Part shown: piece by piece, positions 36,570-45,200 of the stretch
How the letters are laid out: the number at the start of each line of letters is the position of its first letter
Position numbering within the stretch: position 1 is the stretch's first letter
DNA from: Desulforegula conservatrix Mb1Pa
GTDB lineage: Bacteria > Desulfobacterota > Desulfobacteria > Desulfobacterales > Desulforegulaceae
Reading direction: 5' to 3'
DNA: 64,000 nt
Assembly (NCBI RefSeq): GCF_000426225.1
Contig: NZ_AUEY01000012.1
Location: 1 to 64,000, forward strand
Notes under the pieces: generated by a model
What the model was told of the DNA's origin: nothing
The model's input: only the letters and a program-made list of their open reading frames with translations
Databases searched by the model: none
Translations under genes and position numbers: made by a program

Positions 36570-36699
36570 TATACCAATTCCAAATCAAAGCGCTATCTGT
36601 GTTGGCATCGTCGTCAGCTCCTCAACGTACAAACCACTTACGTTTGAGTCGCTTCCTCCTTGCCGCCTTGATTTCATCTTTGATTTGAAAATGGTATTA
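36570..36699 (+). mobile_element. element family F, copy 1 (130-bp MITE-like)
   Basis: The ends are inverted repeats: TATACCAATTCCAAATCAAAG at the left (first 20 bases considered) and, on the other strand, TAATACCATTTTCAAATCAA. The interior includes CTCCTCAACGTACAAACCAC and CGCTTCCTCCTTGCCGCCTT. An inverted copy of nearly the same length lies at 47249-47379. It has no coding capacity. Confidence 0.75.
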
Positions 36700-36700
36700 C

Positions 36701-36790
36701 TCATGCCGGACTCGATCCGGCATCTTTGTATTTTCAAATATTTCTGGATTCAGGCCTACGCCGGAATGACGGAAATAGGACTTTTTGAGA
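36701..36790 (-). repeat. dispersed element family A copy
   Basis: It contains TCATGCCGGACTCGATCCGG, GGATTCAGGCCTACGCCGGA and the terminal-repeat word GGACTTTTTGAGACC. It directly abuts the family F element. Confidence 0.65.
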
Positions 36791-36794
36791 CCTC

Positions 36795-36840
36795 GAAGTT
36801 TTTGCGGAGCTTTTTTCAAAAAGCGACTTGCCGAAGGCCA
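36795..36840 (+). repeat. family B fragment
   Basis: GAAGTTTTTGCGGAGC and CAAAAAGCGACTTGCCGAAG match the B core. It completes a run of three different elements (F, A, B) that fills the 335-bp gap between convergent genes. Confidence 0.6.
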
Positions 36841-36873
36841 TGCAGAAAATGCACATTTGATTAAGAATTGGAA

Positions 36874-38235
36874 TCAGATGTGTTTTTTGTCATTATTAAT
36901 TGCGGCATCCATGACCCTGAAAATGTCTGTGTTGTCTATGTATTCGCCTGTGAATCCAGAATCAAACGATGACAGCAGATTCGCAAAAAAGGCGTCCCTT
37001 CCGTCTGTCATGGTTTTGAAGATTTCTGATCCTTTGCCCTTTGCATATAAAGGAACCGGGGTATTAGAATGACTCCTGGAATGGTAAAACATTTCAGGAA
37101 GATTGTCTGCTCCCTTGTCTTTGACGAGTACGAATTCATTCGATTCCGAACCCCACAGATATCCTGTCTCATGATCAGCCGTTACAATCAGAAGCGTATC
37201 ATTCCATCCGCTTTTTTTCTCAACCCATTCCAGCACAGACCGGACAGCATCGTTGAAGGCTGTCTGTTCCTCGATGGCCCTGGCCTTCTGGTTCGAATGA
37301 TTTGCCCAGTCAACGGCTCCTCCTTCAACCATGAGGAAAAAACCGTCAGGATTGTTTGAAAGACTGTTTAGAGCTGCTTTTGACATGGTTGAAAGGGTCG
37401 GGACTTTTGTACTTAGGTAAGAACCGATTTTTTGCGGATCTCCGCTTCTTGCCTGGCGCAGGGTTGTGGCTGATCTTGCTATGCCCATCAGCTTCAGGGG
37501 GTTTTCCGTGCCTGAGGCCATTTTTTCAAAATCCTCGGCTGATTCGATATATTTCCAGACTCTGCCATCCTTTGCCCTTGCTCCGTCAGAGTCTGTGAGA
37601 TCCTTGAATGCATCTTCCCCGCCGACGTATTTGTATTCGGATCGCCAGAATTTTTTTTCAGAATTATCATCATAAAAGGGATGACCAGCGCCCATGATTA
37701 CATTGAGACCGCTTTCATAAATCATGTATCTGGCAATGGTTTCAAAGTTTTTTCTTGAATCGCTGTGTGCGACCATTCCAGCAGGAGTCGCGTGGCTGAA
37801 CTGCACGCTTGTTACAACGCCAGTGGATTTGCCAAGGCTTTCGGCAATTTCAACGATGTTTTTTGCGTTTCTCAGATCAGGACTTTTGCCTAAAAGTCCT
37901 TGGCTGGTCTTGACTCCAGTAGCCATTGCAGTGGCTGCTGCGGCAGAGTCTGTTGCTGGATTATCCTTGTTCTTGTCAAAGGATTTCCATGCAGGCTCCG
38001 GACTATATGAGCCTTTGTCACAGTATGTCGTAACCAGGTATTTTACTGGGAAGGATTCGTAAACAGCCTTTTTGCCGGTGTAAAAATCAGATGCCATAAT
38101 ATTTCCGATTCCCTGGCCGTCGCTGATCATGAGGATTATATTTTTTGTGCCTGCTGCATGGCAGATTGCTGCATATGACAATGCAAACATGGCCCAGAAC
38201 ACCGTGGCCAGAAATATTTTTTTATTCCAAGGCAT
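36874..38235 (-). CDS. alkaline phosphatase (PhoA family)
   Basis: The ATG at 38235 is preferred, since it gives a signal peptide at once (MPWNKKIFLATVFWAMFALS, ending ICHAA); the frame can extend to 38322. The product is 453 residues. Metal and nucleophile motifs are visible: LMISDGQGIGN (Asp metal ligand), NPATDSAAAATAMATG (Ser nucleophile after Asp) and VTADHETGYLWG (Asp and His ligands). It is a periplasmic phosphomonoesterase releasing phosphate from organic esters. No Pho box was identified upstream. It is transcribed leftwards, convergent with the receptor gene. Confidence 0.93.
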   Translation of the reverse strand: MPWNKKIFLATVFWAMFALSYAAICHAAGTKNIILMISDGQGIGNIMASDFYTGKKAVYESFPVKYLVTTYCDKGSYSPEPAWKSFDKNKDNPATDSAAAATAMATGVKTSQGLLGKSPDLRNAKNIVEIAESLGKSTGVVTSVQFSHATPAGMVAHSDSRKNFETIARYMIYESGLNVIMGAGHPFYDDNSEKKFWRSEYKYVGGEDAFKDLTDSDGARAKDGRVWKYIESAEDFEKMASGTENPLKLMGIARSATTLRQARSGDPQKIGSYLSTKVPTLSTMSKAALNSLSNNPDGFFLMVEGGAVDWANHSNQKARAIEEQTAFNDAVRSVLEWVEKKSGWNDTLLIVTADHETGYLWGSESNEFVLVKDKGADNLPEMFYHSRSHSNTPVPLYAKGKGSEIFKTMTDGRDAFFANLLSSFDSGFTGEYIDNTDIFRVMDAAINNDKKHI

Positions 38236-38337
38236 GTGAATTCTCTTTAAAAGGCTGTTTATGGAAGTAAATATGTAAAGGTGAAATTGGAGTTTTGCCT
38301 TGTGGGGTTGCAGGACTCGCAAAAATCAAAAAATTAT

Positions 38338-38383
38338 AAGCCGGAAGGTCGCTTTTTGAAAAAAGCGACCCTTAGCATCAGGT
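38338..38383 (-). repeat. family B fragment, inverted
   Basis: AGGTCGCTTTTTGAAAAAAGCG is the B core read on the other strand. It lies between the phosphatase and acyltransferase genes. Confidence 0.45.
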
Positions 38384-38397
38384 TATCCATGAATCTG

Positions 38398-39120
38398 TCA
38401 GAATGCATAAGTCTCTTTATCCATCTGTTCAATGGTTGTCTTCATGGTGTCCCAGCATTCCTTTATGACTGTCTCAATATCGTCGATGGTAAGATTTTCC
38501 GTTTTTATTGGCGGAAGTACTTTTATCTCTGCTTTCACGCTTCTTAATCGTTTAAGATCCATATTGCTGACATAGCTGCTCACACAGATCGGAACAACAG
38601 GGACTCCCGCTTCTATCGCCATTTTAAAAGCTCCTTTTTTAAAAGGGAGCATGTTTTTGCCACGATTCCTTGTGCCTTCGGCAAAAACCCATATCGACTT
38701 GTTTTTTGTGGTAAGAGCTTGTGTCGAGGCGCTCATGGTGACCTTTGAGTTAGAGCTGTTTTTCCTGTCTATGAAGATATTTCCTGAAAGCCAGTAAAGC
38801 TGGCCAAAAAAAGGAAGATAACGAAGGTTTTTTTTGCCTATTGTCACGGTTCGCTTGGGCATTACACTGCCTGTAACAAAAAGATCGAAATTATCCTGAT
38901 GATTTACGACGTAAACGCATGGCCCAATGTTTTTTAGACTGTCATAATTATGTCTTCTGATTTTTATTCCAAGGATTGCTGCTCCTCCCCAGGAATATAT
39001 TCTGCCGAACCATCTGGTATTATCAGGATGAAAAGGCCTTATCAGGCAGATCAGGATTCCTATGGCTGCCACAAGTATGAAATAAAGAATAATTAAAAAA
39101 ACCCTCAGGGGATAAAGCAT
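38398..39120 (-). CDS. plsC: 1-acyl-sn-glycerol-3-phosphate acyltransferase-like (PlsC family)
   Basis: The ATG at 39120 follows GAGG; the ATG 15 bases further out has no site. The product is 240 residues. N-terminal hydrophobic segment RVFLIILYFILVAAIGILIC anchors it in the membrane. The acyltransferase motifs are VVNHQDNFD (HX4D), the FIDRKN segment, VFAEGTRNRGKNMLPFKKGAF (EGTR motif) and VPVVPICVSSY. It would acylate lysophosphatidic acid with acyl-CoA or acyl-ACP to make phosphatidic acid. The gene stands alone. Confidence 0.9.
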   Translation of the reverse strand: MLYPLRVFLIILYFILVAAIGILICLIRPFHPDNTRWFGRIYSWGGAAILGIKIRRHNYDSLKNIGPCVYVVNHQDNFDLFVTGSVMPKRTVTIGKKNLRYLPFFGQLYWLSGNIFIDRKNSSNSKVTMSASTQALTTKNKSIWVFAEGTRNRGKNMLPFKKGAFKMAIEAGVPVVPICVSSYVSNMDLKRLRSVKAEIKVLPPIKTENLTIDDIETVIKECWDTMKTTIEQMDKETYAF

Positions 39121-39280
39121 AAGACCTCTTTGCATATAAATTTAAAAACAGAATTTGTGTCTGCGAGTATTTTTAGCGCCGCATTTTGATTATGGCAAGC
39201 AATGATTTTAGGGAAATATCATTCTAAAAAGGTAATATTTCTTCTAATTTTAAATCAAAGTTTCATATGTTAAGCAAATC

Positions 39281-39401
39281 TATGGCTGACCCGCAAAAAG
39301 TAAAAAAAAAGGGCGGCGGCTTCATGCCGGACTTGATCCTTCATCTTTGTATTCTCAGATACTTTTGGAACTGAAATCGGATTTTTTGCGATCTTGTCAA
39401 G
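39281..39401 (-). repeat. degenerate family A copy
   Basis: It includes GACCCGCAAAAAGT, TTCATGCCGGACTTGATCC and GATTTTTTGCGATCTTGTCA, so both terminal repeats and part of the palindromic core are recognisable. The central hairpin is worn. Confidence 0.5.
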
Positions 39402-39408
39402 TTTTTGA

Positions 39409-40479
39409 TTAGGGAGAGTCTGGATATCTGAAAATTTTTCCTTCGAAATTCCTGACTTTGATCCATCCGTTTACGGCTTCCATGACATATTCCGGAAGAA
39501 CAGGGGTTTTTCCGCCTCCCCCTGGTAGGTCTATCATATAATGGGGGACGCACATTCCTGAAACGTGGCCACGTAGAGATGCCATTATCTCGAGTCCTCT
39601 TTTCACAGGAAGTCTGAAATGGGAAGTGCCTTTGACAGGATCAGGATGGTGAAGGTAATAGGGTTTCACCCTGTTTTTCATGAGTTTCTTCATGAGTCTT
39701 CTGATTTCTTCTTCAGAATCATTGACTCCTTTCAAAAGAACACTCTGGCAGCCAAGGGCAATACCCGCATCTGCAAGTATAGAACATGACCTTTTAGCTT
39801 CTTCTGTTATTTCCGAGGAATGGTTGAACTGGATGTTTATGAATACAGGATGGAACTTCCTGATTATTCCGGCAAGTTCAGGGGTTACGCGCTGGGGGAG
39901 TACGCACGGAATTCTTGTGTGAATTCTAATTACTTCAAGATGCTTTATGGCTCTGAGGGAATAAAGAATTTCTTCGATTTTTTCGTCTTCAAGAAGAAAT
40001 GGATCTCCTCCTGAAACAATTGCTTCCGTAATTTCAGGGTTTTCTGAAATATATTCGCAGGCTTTTTCAAGATCAAAAATATTGCCGAAAGTGTTCAGGC
40101 CAACCCTTCTTTTTCTCATGCAGTGCCGACAATACATGGCACATTTATTGGAAACAAGCAGAACTACCCTGTCGGGATAACGGTGAATCAGGCCTGGGAC
40201 CGGAGACTGGATATCTTCACAGAGGGGATCAGGGGAGCTTTCAAGATCATCCAGTTCTCTCTGGTTCGGGATTGCCTGGGTAAGTGCAGGTTTGCCATTT
40301 TCTTTCATGAGCGAAAGATAGTAAGGGTTCACAAGCATGGGATAAACGCCGGAAACCCTTTCTATCTCCCTTGAATCAATATTCAGATAACCAGGAAGAT
40401 CCTCTGCCTTTTTTACTGATGCGGCCAGGATTTCCTTCCAGTCGGTCATGTTTTTTGTGTATATGCAGCCTGAAATCAT
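39409..40479 (-). CDS. KamA/EpmB-family radical SAM aminomutase
   Basis: The ATG at 40479 has AGGAG 4 bases upstream; a further ATG lies at 40449. The product is 356 residues. The radical SAM cluster motif is CAMYCRHC. The PLP lysine lies in DLPGGGGKTPV. The two Asp residues that bind the substrate's second amino group in lysine 2,3-aminomutase appear kept (HPDPVKGTSHF and IDLPGGGG). It is shorter than KamA (about 416) and near EpmB (about 342). So it is either a beta-lysine-forming aminomutase or an EF-P-modifying EpmB-type enzyme. No epmA, efp or beta-lysine acetyltransferase gene is adjacent. Confidence 0.88.
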   Translation of the reverse strand: MISGCIYTKNMTDWKEILAASVKKAEDLPGYLNIDSREIERVSGVYPMLVNPYYLSLMKENGKPALTQAIPNQRELDDLESSPDPLCEDIQSPVPGLIHRYPDRVVLLVSNKCAMYCRHCMRKRRVGLNTFGNIFDLEKACEYISENPEITEAIVSGGDPFLLEDEKIEEILYSLRAIKHLEVIRIHTRIPCVLPQRVTPELAGIIRKFHPVFINIQFNHSSEITEEAKRSCSILADAGIALGCQSVLLKGVNDSEEEIRRLMKKLMKNRVKPYYLHHPDPVKGTSHFRLPVKRGLEIMASLRGHVSGMCVPHYMIDLPGGGGKTPVLPEYVMEAVNGWIKVRNFEGKIFRYPDSP

Positions 40480-40587
40480 AATGCTCCTGAAATAAAAATC
40501 AGTCTGCTTTTTACGGTCTATTGGCGGCAAGTCAATAAAAACTTTCTTGTATGTCCGTGCATATTTGGGGCTTGCCTTGACTATCTT

Positions 40588-41688
40588 TTATTTTTTCATG
40601 GCATTCTGCCACAGCACTTTAAGTCCATTTCTGTTTCTTTTGCTCATTACAGGCCACAGAATCCTGTTTTTGCTGAAATATTCAGGGTCGTTGAGATGAT
40701 GCTTGTCATTTTCTTCTTTTGTCAAAAGTTTTGCAGTCTGGATATTAACAGGGTCGCTTCCAAGTCCTCTAACCACAACTTCAGCCTGATATTCCGGACT
40801 GATAACAAAATTAAGCCATTCTTCAGCTATTTTTTTCAGGAAAGGATCTTTTTCCACATTTCTGGCAATAACAAAATTATCCACCCAGCCTGAGTATCCT
40901 TCCTTAGGCTCCATCATTTTCCAGGTTTCTCCCTTTTTGGCAAGGTCGCCAAGAGAAAAACCCCAGGTCGCTGCAAGAGAAAGCCCTTGAAGGTCTTCGG
41001 GCTTGTCCACTCCAATCCAGAATGATTTTGCATTATGAGCAAGCTGATGAAGCTTTATGCTGAAATCATCAGTCGCTGTGAGCTTGTCATAATCGGCAAA
41101 GTCTTCCTTTTTTTTGCCCATGGCCATGGCAGTAAGAAATGCATTCGCCTCATAATAATCGCTTGAAAGGCAGAATCTGCCTTTATATTTTTCGTCCCAC
41201 AGTATGTTCAAAGAATCAGGCGCCTTGTCGAAATACTTTGTATTGTAGGCGATTCCGTAAGGGCCATGCGCGAAAGGAACACCGTAGATCTTGCCGCCTT
41301 CGGTCATGTAGTCGGCCTTGGACAGGGCAGGCAAAATATCCTTGTAATTTGGGATATTGTTCGGGTCGATGTCTATTATCAGTTTTTTTTCTATATAGTT
41401 GAATCTTTCATCCTTTATAAGATTATGAGAGGGCGAAATTATATGATAGCCCTTTTCCTCCGTCCTTATAGCGTCAAAAAAGTCCTGGGGGTCTGAAACC
41501 CTCGTGCTTACTTCAAGATGAACGCTTTTGCCGTATTTCTTGCTCATGTCTTCTTCAAACTGCTTAACTTTTTCACCAGGAACATATCCATCCCAAACAA
41601 GAAGTTTGAGCACTCCTTCTGCGAAAGAAATACATGGAAGCATTAGAATAATTCCCAAAATAACTATGAATTTTTTGAGATGTTTCAT
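40588..41688 (-). CDS. spermidine/putrescine-type periplasmic binding protein (PotD-like)
   Basis: The product is 366 residues, with a signal peptide to about residue 23 (CISFA). The mature start LKLLVWDGYVPGEKVKQFEE and later ADYMTEGGKIYGVPFAHGPYGIAYN, ILWDEKYKGRF and FVISPEYQAEVV are hallmarks of PotD-type (SBP_bac) proteins. It would deliver a polyamine or similar small ligand to an ABC permease. None is encoded nearby, so it may be an orphan or a ligand-sensing protein. The Trp-Asp pair in LLVWDGYV is typical of polyamine pockets, but specificity is uncertain. Confidence 0.85.
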   Translation of the reverse strand: MKHLKKFIVILGIILMLPCISFAEGVLKLLVWDGYVPGEKVKQFEEDMSKKYGKSVHLEVSTRVSDPQDFFDAIRTEEKGYHIISPSHNLIKDERFNYIEKKLIIDIDPNNIPNYKDILPALSKADYMTEGGKIYGVPFAHGPYGIAYNTKYFDKAPDSLNILWDEKYKGRFCLSSDYYEANAFLTAMAMGKKKEDFADYDKLTATDDFSIKLHQLAHNAKSFWIGVDKPEDLQGLSLAATWGFSLGDLAKKGETWKMMEPKEGYSGWVDNFVIARNVEKDPFLKKIAEEWLNFVISPEYQAEVVVRGLGSDPVNIQTAKLLTKEENDKHHLNDPEYFSKNRILWPVMSKRNRNGLKVLWQNAMKK

Positions 41689-41843
41689 GGAATCACCTTT
41701 CTCCTAATTATTGTTTTTTGACAAAGGCACGCCTGATATTCTGAAAAAACGGAAAACAGAGCGCGGCAATTCTTAAAAACGATGGATGCTGACTATCTGG
41801 CTAAAAATAAGGAATTATATGTGAAAAAGATGCTTTGTTTTAC

Positions 41844-42179
41844 GTGGTTCGGCACTATTCTCAGTATGTTTGGCTGATCAGAAAAACAAAAATCAGGAAA
41901 GCAGTAAAAAACTCATTTTTGGGGCATTCGCCACAATAAAAAAGTCTTTGCGGAGCTTTTTTCAAAAAGAGATCCGTTAGAGGCGCTCGTCATATTATCT
42001 GTTTAACTGTCAGACAAATAAGCTTCGTCTGACTTTGGTTGATTGGGTTAATTGCCTCGCCGGAGTCGGATCAATGTCGTATTACGAGCAAAGGGCGCTC
42101 TAATCCGACCTACTAATTGGCCCTTTTTACGGCAATTTAACCATACAAGGCTTTTTAAACTGAGAATTAGGCATAACAA
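41844..42179 (+). mobile_element. composite element family B/C, full-length copy (336 bp) with terminal inverted repeats
   Basis: The left end GTGGTTCGGCACTATTCTCA is inverted-repeat related to the right end (ACTGAGAATTAGGCATAAC). The B core (41938-41985) and C core (42064-42150, CGCTCTAATCCGACC and GGCAATTTAACCATACAAGG) lie inside. No protein is encoded. It accounts for most of the 573-bp gap between the potD-like gene and the large kinase gene; the first 150 bp of that gap show nothing recognisable. Confidence 0.75.
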
Positions 42180-42261
42180 AATTGTTTTTACAGGTAGTCT
42201 TGATACTACACTGAATGTAATTAGTGTTAAAAGACTTTTTTGGCGATCGGCATCAAATGAA

Positions 42262-45200
42262 TTATTCCTCTGAAAGAGCCTCATGAACCTTTGCCGCAAG
42301 CTCCGAGAGCGAAAAGGGCTTGTGGATGAAGTTCAGTCCATTATCAATGGCGCCCCTGTTTGCTATGATATTTGCCGTGTACCCGGACATGAAGAGAATC
42401 TTAATGCTTGGCTGGATCTCTGATATCTTTGAGGACAGCTCCTTGCCGTTCATCTCAGGCATTATTACATCCGTAATCAGAAGATCAAACCGTCTCTTGC
42501 AGGATTCAGCTATAGTAATGGCTTCGGTCGGCGTGTTGGCCGTAAGGACTTTGTATCCTATTTTTTCAAGCATCATTTTACCGACATTGAGTATGGCCTT
42601 TTCATCTTCCACAAGAAGGATCGTTTCGCCGTGGCCCTGGATTACTTCCGTACTGCGGACGCAGGTTGTTTTGGTGCTTTCAGGAATGAATCTCGGGAAA
42701 TACAGCCTGAAGGTCGTTCCATGGCCTTCTTCGCTATGCACAGTGATTGCTCCTGAATTCTGTCTTACAATCCCGTAAACTGTTGCGAGTCCAAGCCCTG
42801 TGCCATGTCCGAATTCCTTGGTTGTGTAAAAAGGCTCGAAAATATTGCTAACCGTTTCTTTGTCCATGCCCTGTCCGTTGTCGCTGAACGTCAGGATCAC
42901 ATAGTCTCCTGGTGAGATATCAGGAAGTTTTGAACAGAATTTACTGTCAAGCTCTGCATTTTCAGTCTCTATGATTATTCTGCCGTTTCCAGATATGGCA
43001 TCCCTTGCGTTTATGGCAAGATTTGCAATTATATGATCTATCTGGGACGGGTCCATTTTGATCTGCCAGATTTTTTTGCCGGGCTTCCAGACAAGCTCGA
43101 TATCCTCGCCAATGAGACGTCCAATCATTTTGAGCATGCCTGACAGAGTATGGTTAATATCAAGAACCATGGGCAGAACATTCTGCTTGCGCGCGAATGC
43201 CATGAGCTGCTGAACCAGATCCGCAGATCTTGAGGCTGCCTTGAGTATTTCCGAAAGATCTTTCTTAAGATGCATGTCATTGCCGCTTTTATGCATGGCA
43301 AGCTCTGCAAATCCAGTTATGGCAGCCAGCATATTATTGAAATCATGGGCCACGCCTCCAGCTAGGCGACCCACAGCTTCGAGCTTCTGTGACTGGGTAA
43401 ACTGGTCATGTAGCTTGTTTCTTTCGTCAACAAGGTTAAGATGGTCTGTTATGTCTGTGCATATGGCTCCAAGTGCGTAGATATTGCCATCCTGGTCAAT
43501 AAGCGGAAATTTTATGGACAGAAAGGTGTGATCCGTACCGTCTATTCTGGCGGACTCTTCGAAAGTCAGGGCGTGTCCGAGTTCAAGCACCTGTTTTTCG
43601 TTGGCTTCGTATTCCCTGGCAAGATTATCAGGGAAAAGGTCAAATACCGTTTTTCCTATAATTTCATCCTTTATCAGTCCAAAGCGGTTTTCAGCGTATC
43701 TGTTGATTATGAGAAAACGTCCGTCAAGATCCTTGACCCAGATTATGCCGTTTGCGTTGTTGATTATGGATTTGAGAAGTTCCTCGCTTTTGCGTATGGC
43801 GTCTTCAGCCTTTTGTCTTTCTGTTATGTCAGTTATGAAGCTGTAATAATAAAGAGGCTGTCCAGAATCATCCCTTACAAGATGTACGAACAGCTCAACA
43901 GGAACAATCGATCCGTCCTTGCGTATGTACTCCTTGTTATAACGGACAGGCATTCCTGTTTCGTTCAGCTCCTTAATTTTTTCCATTTCAATCCGGAGCC
44001 ATTCGTACGCAGTCAGGTCATTAGCCCAGTTTATTGAATACAGCTCGTCCCTTGTGTAGCCTGTAAGATCCAAGAAGGCTTTGTTAAAGATTCCGAGCCT
44101 ACCGTCCGCATATCCTTGTGCAAAGGGCTGGGAGGAGTTTTCGAGCATTGACGCGAGGAATTCGGCCTGCTTCTGGCTTTCCCTCAATGCCTCCTCTGCT
44201 CTCTGGAGCGCGGAGATGTCCGTGAATGTAAGAATGGCACCTATGCATTGCCCTGATTCATTGAGAGATGGTGAAATCTGCATAAGGTAATGGTAAATAC
44301 CGTGTTTTGATTTTTCTATGATGCAGGTTCCGTAATATATCACGTATGCGATCTGTTCTCTCAGATTGGGCAGGTCAAGACGGCATGGAATTCCGGCAAT
44401 ATGCTGGCCAATATCTGTTTTCATAAGGCCAAACACACGAACTGCGAGGGCATTGAATCTTGTGATCTTCCCGTTTCTGTCGACAACAACAAGCCCCATC
44501 TGCATGGAGTCCTGGACATTTGAGAGTATGGAATTGAGATTTGCAAGTTCCATGGACTTGACGCGCAACTCGTCATTGAGTGTTGTCAGTTCCTCATTTG
44601 AAGACTGAAGTTCTTCGTTTGAAGACTGGAGTTCCTCTGAAGACGCCTGCTGTTCCTCATTTAGAGACTGAAGTTCCTCGTTCGAGGCCTCAAGGGCTTC
44701 AACCACAGCCTGGAGATGTTCCCTTGTTTCCGCCAGTTCATGTCTTAGCCTCGTTATTTCGTCAGAGGCAGCAGTTGATATTTCGGCTGATTTTTTCGTT
44801 AATATTTCTGATGATGAATCATTAACAGGATATTCATCAAAGCTTATGAGCAGAGAGTATTCATCGCGGCACTGATCAATCTGGAGCCTTCTGAGAGTTA
44901 GCTGGAGCATTACGTTCTGCCCGTCAATGCATACCGGCGTCGGCAGGCCGCAGATCTTCGAGGCTCCGTCGTGGCTCGCCCTGTAGCAGAGGGTTTTCAT
45001 TTCTCCTGAGATTTCAGGCAGGCACAGGGAAAAAAGGGAAAAATCGGCCGATCCTGTGGGCAGGGACAGATAGCGTCTGGCGTTTCCGAAAAAATGTATG
45101 ACTTCAAAGGCATTGTTCACAAGGACACTTGAAGGCGCGTATTCCGTCACCAGGATATCCCTTGTCAGCTCAATGAATGGAGAGGCTTTAATCTTTGATT

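Noticed and set aside
39409-41688. KamA-family and PotD-type genes as one osmolyte or polyamine operon
   Set aside because: They are 108 bp apart on the same strand, but no transporter subunits or acetyltransferase gene accompany them; a functional link is not supported.
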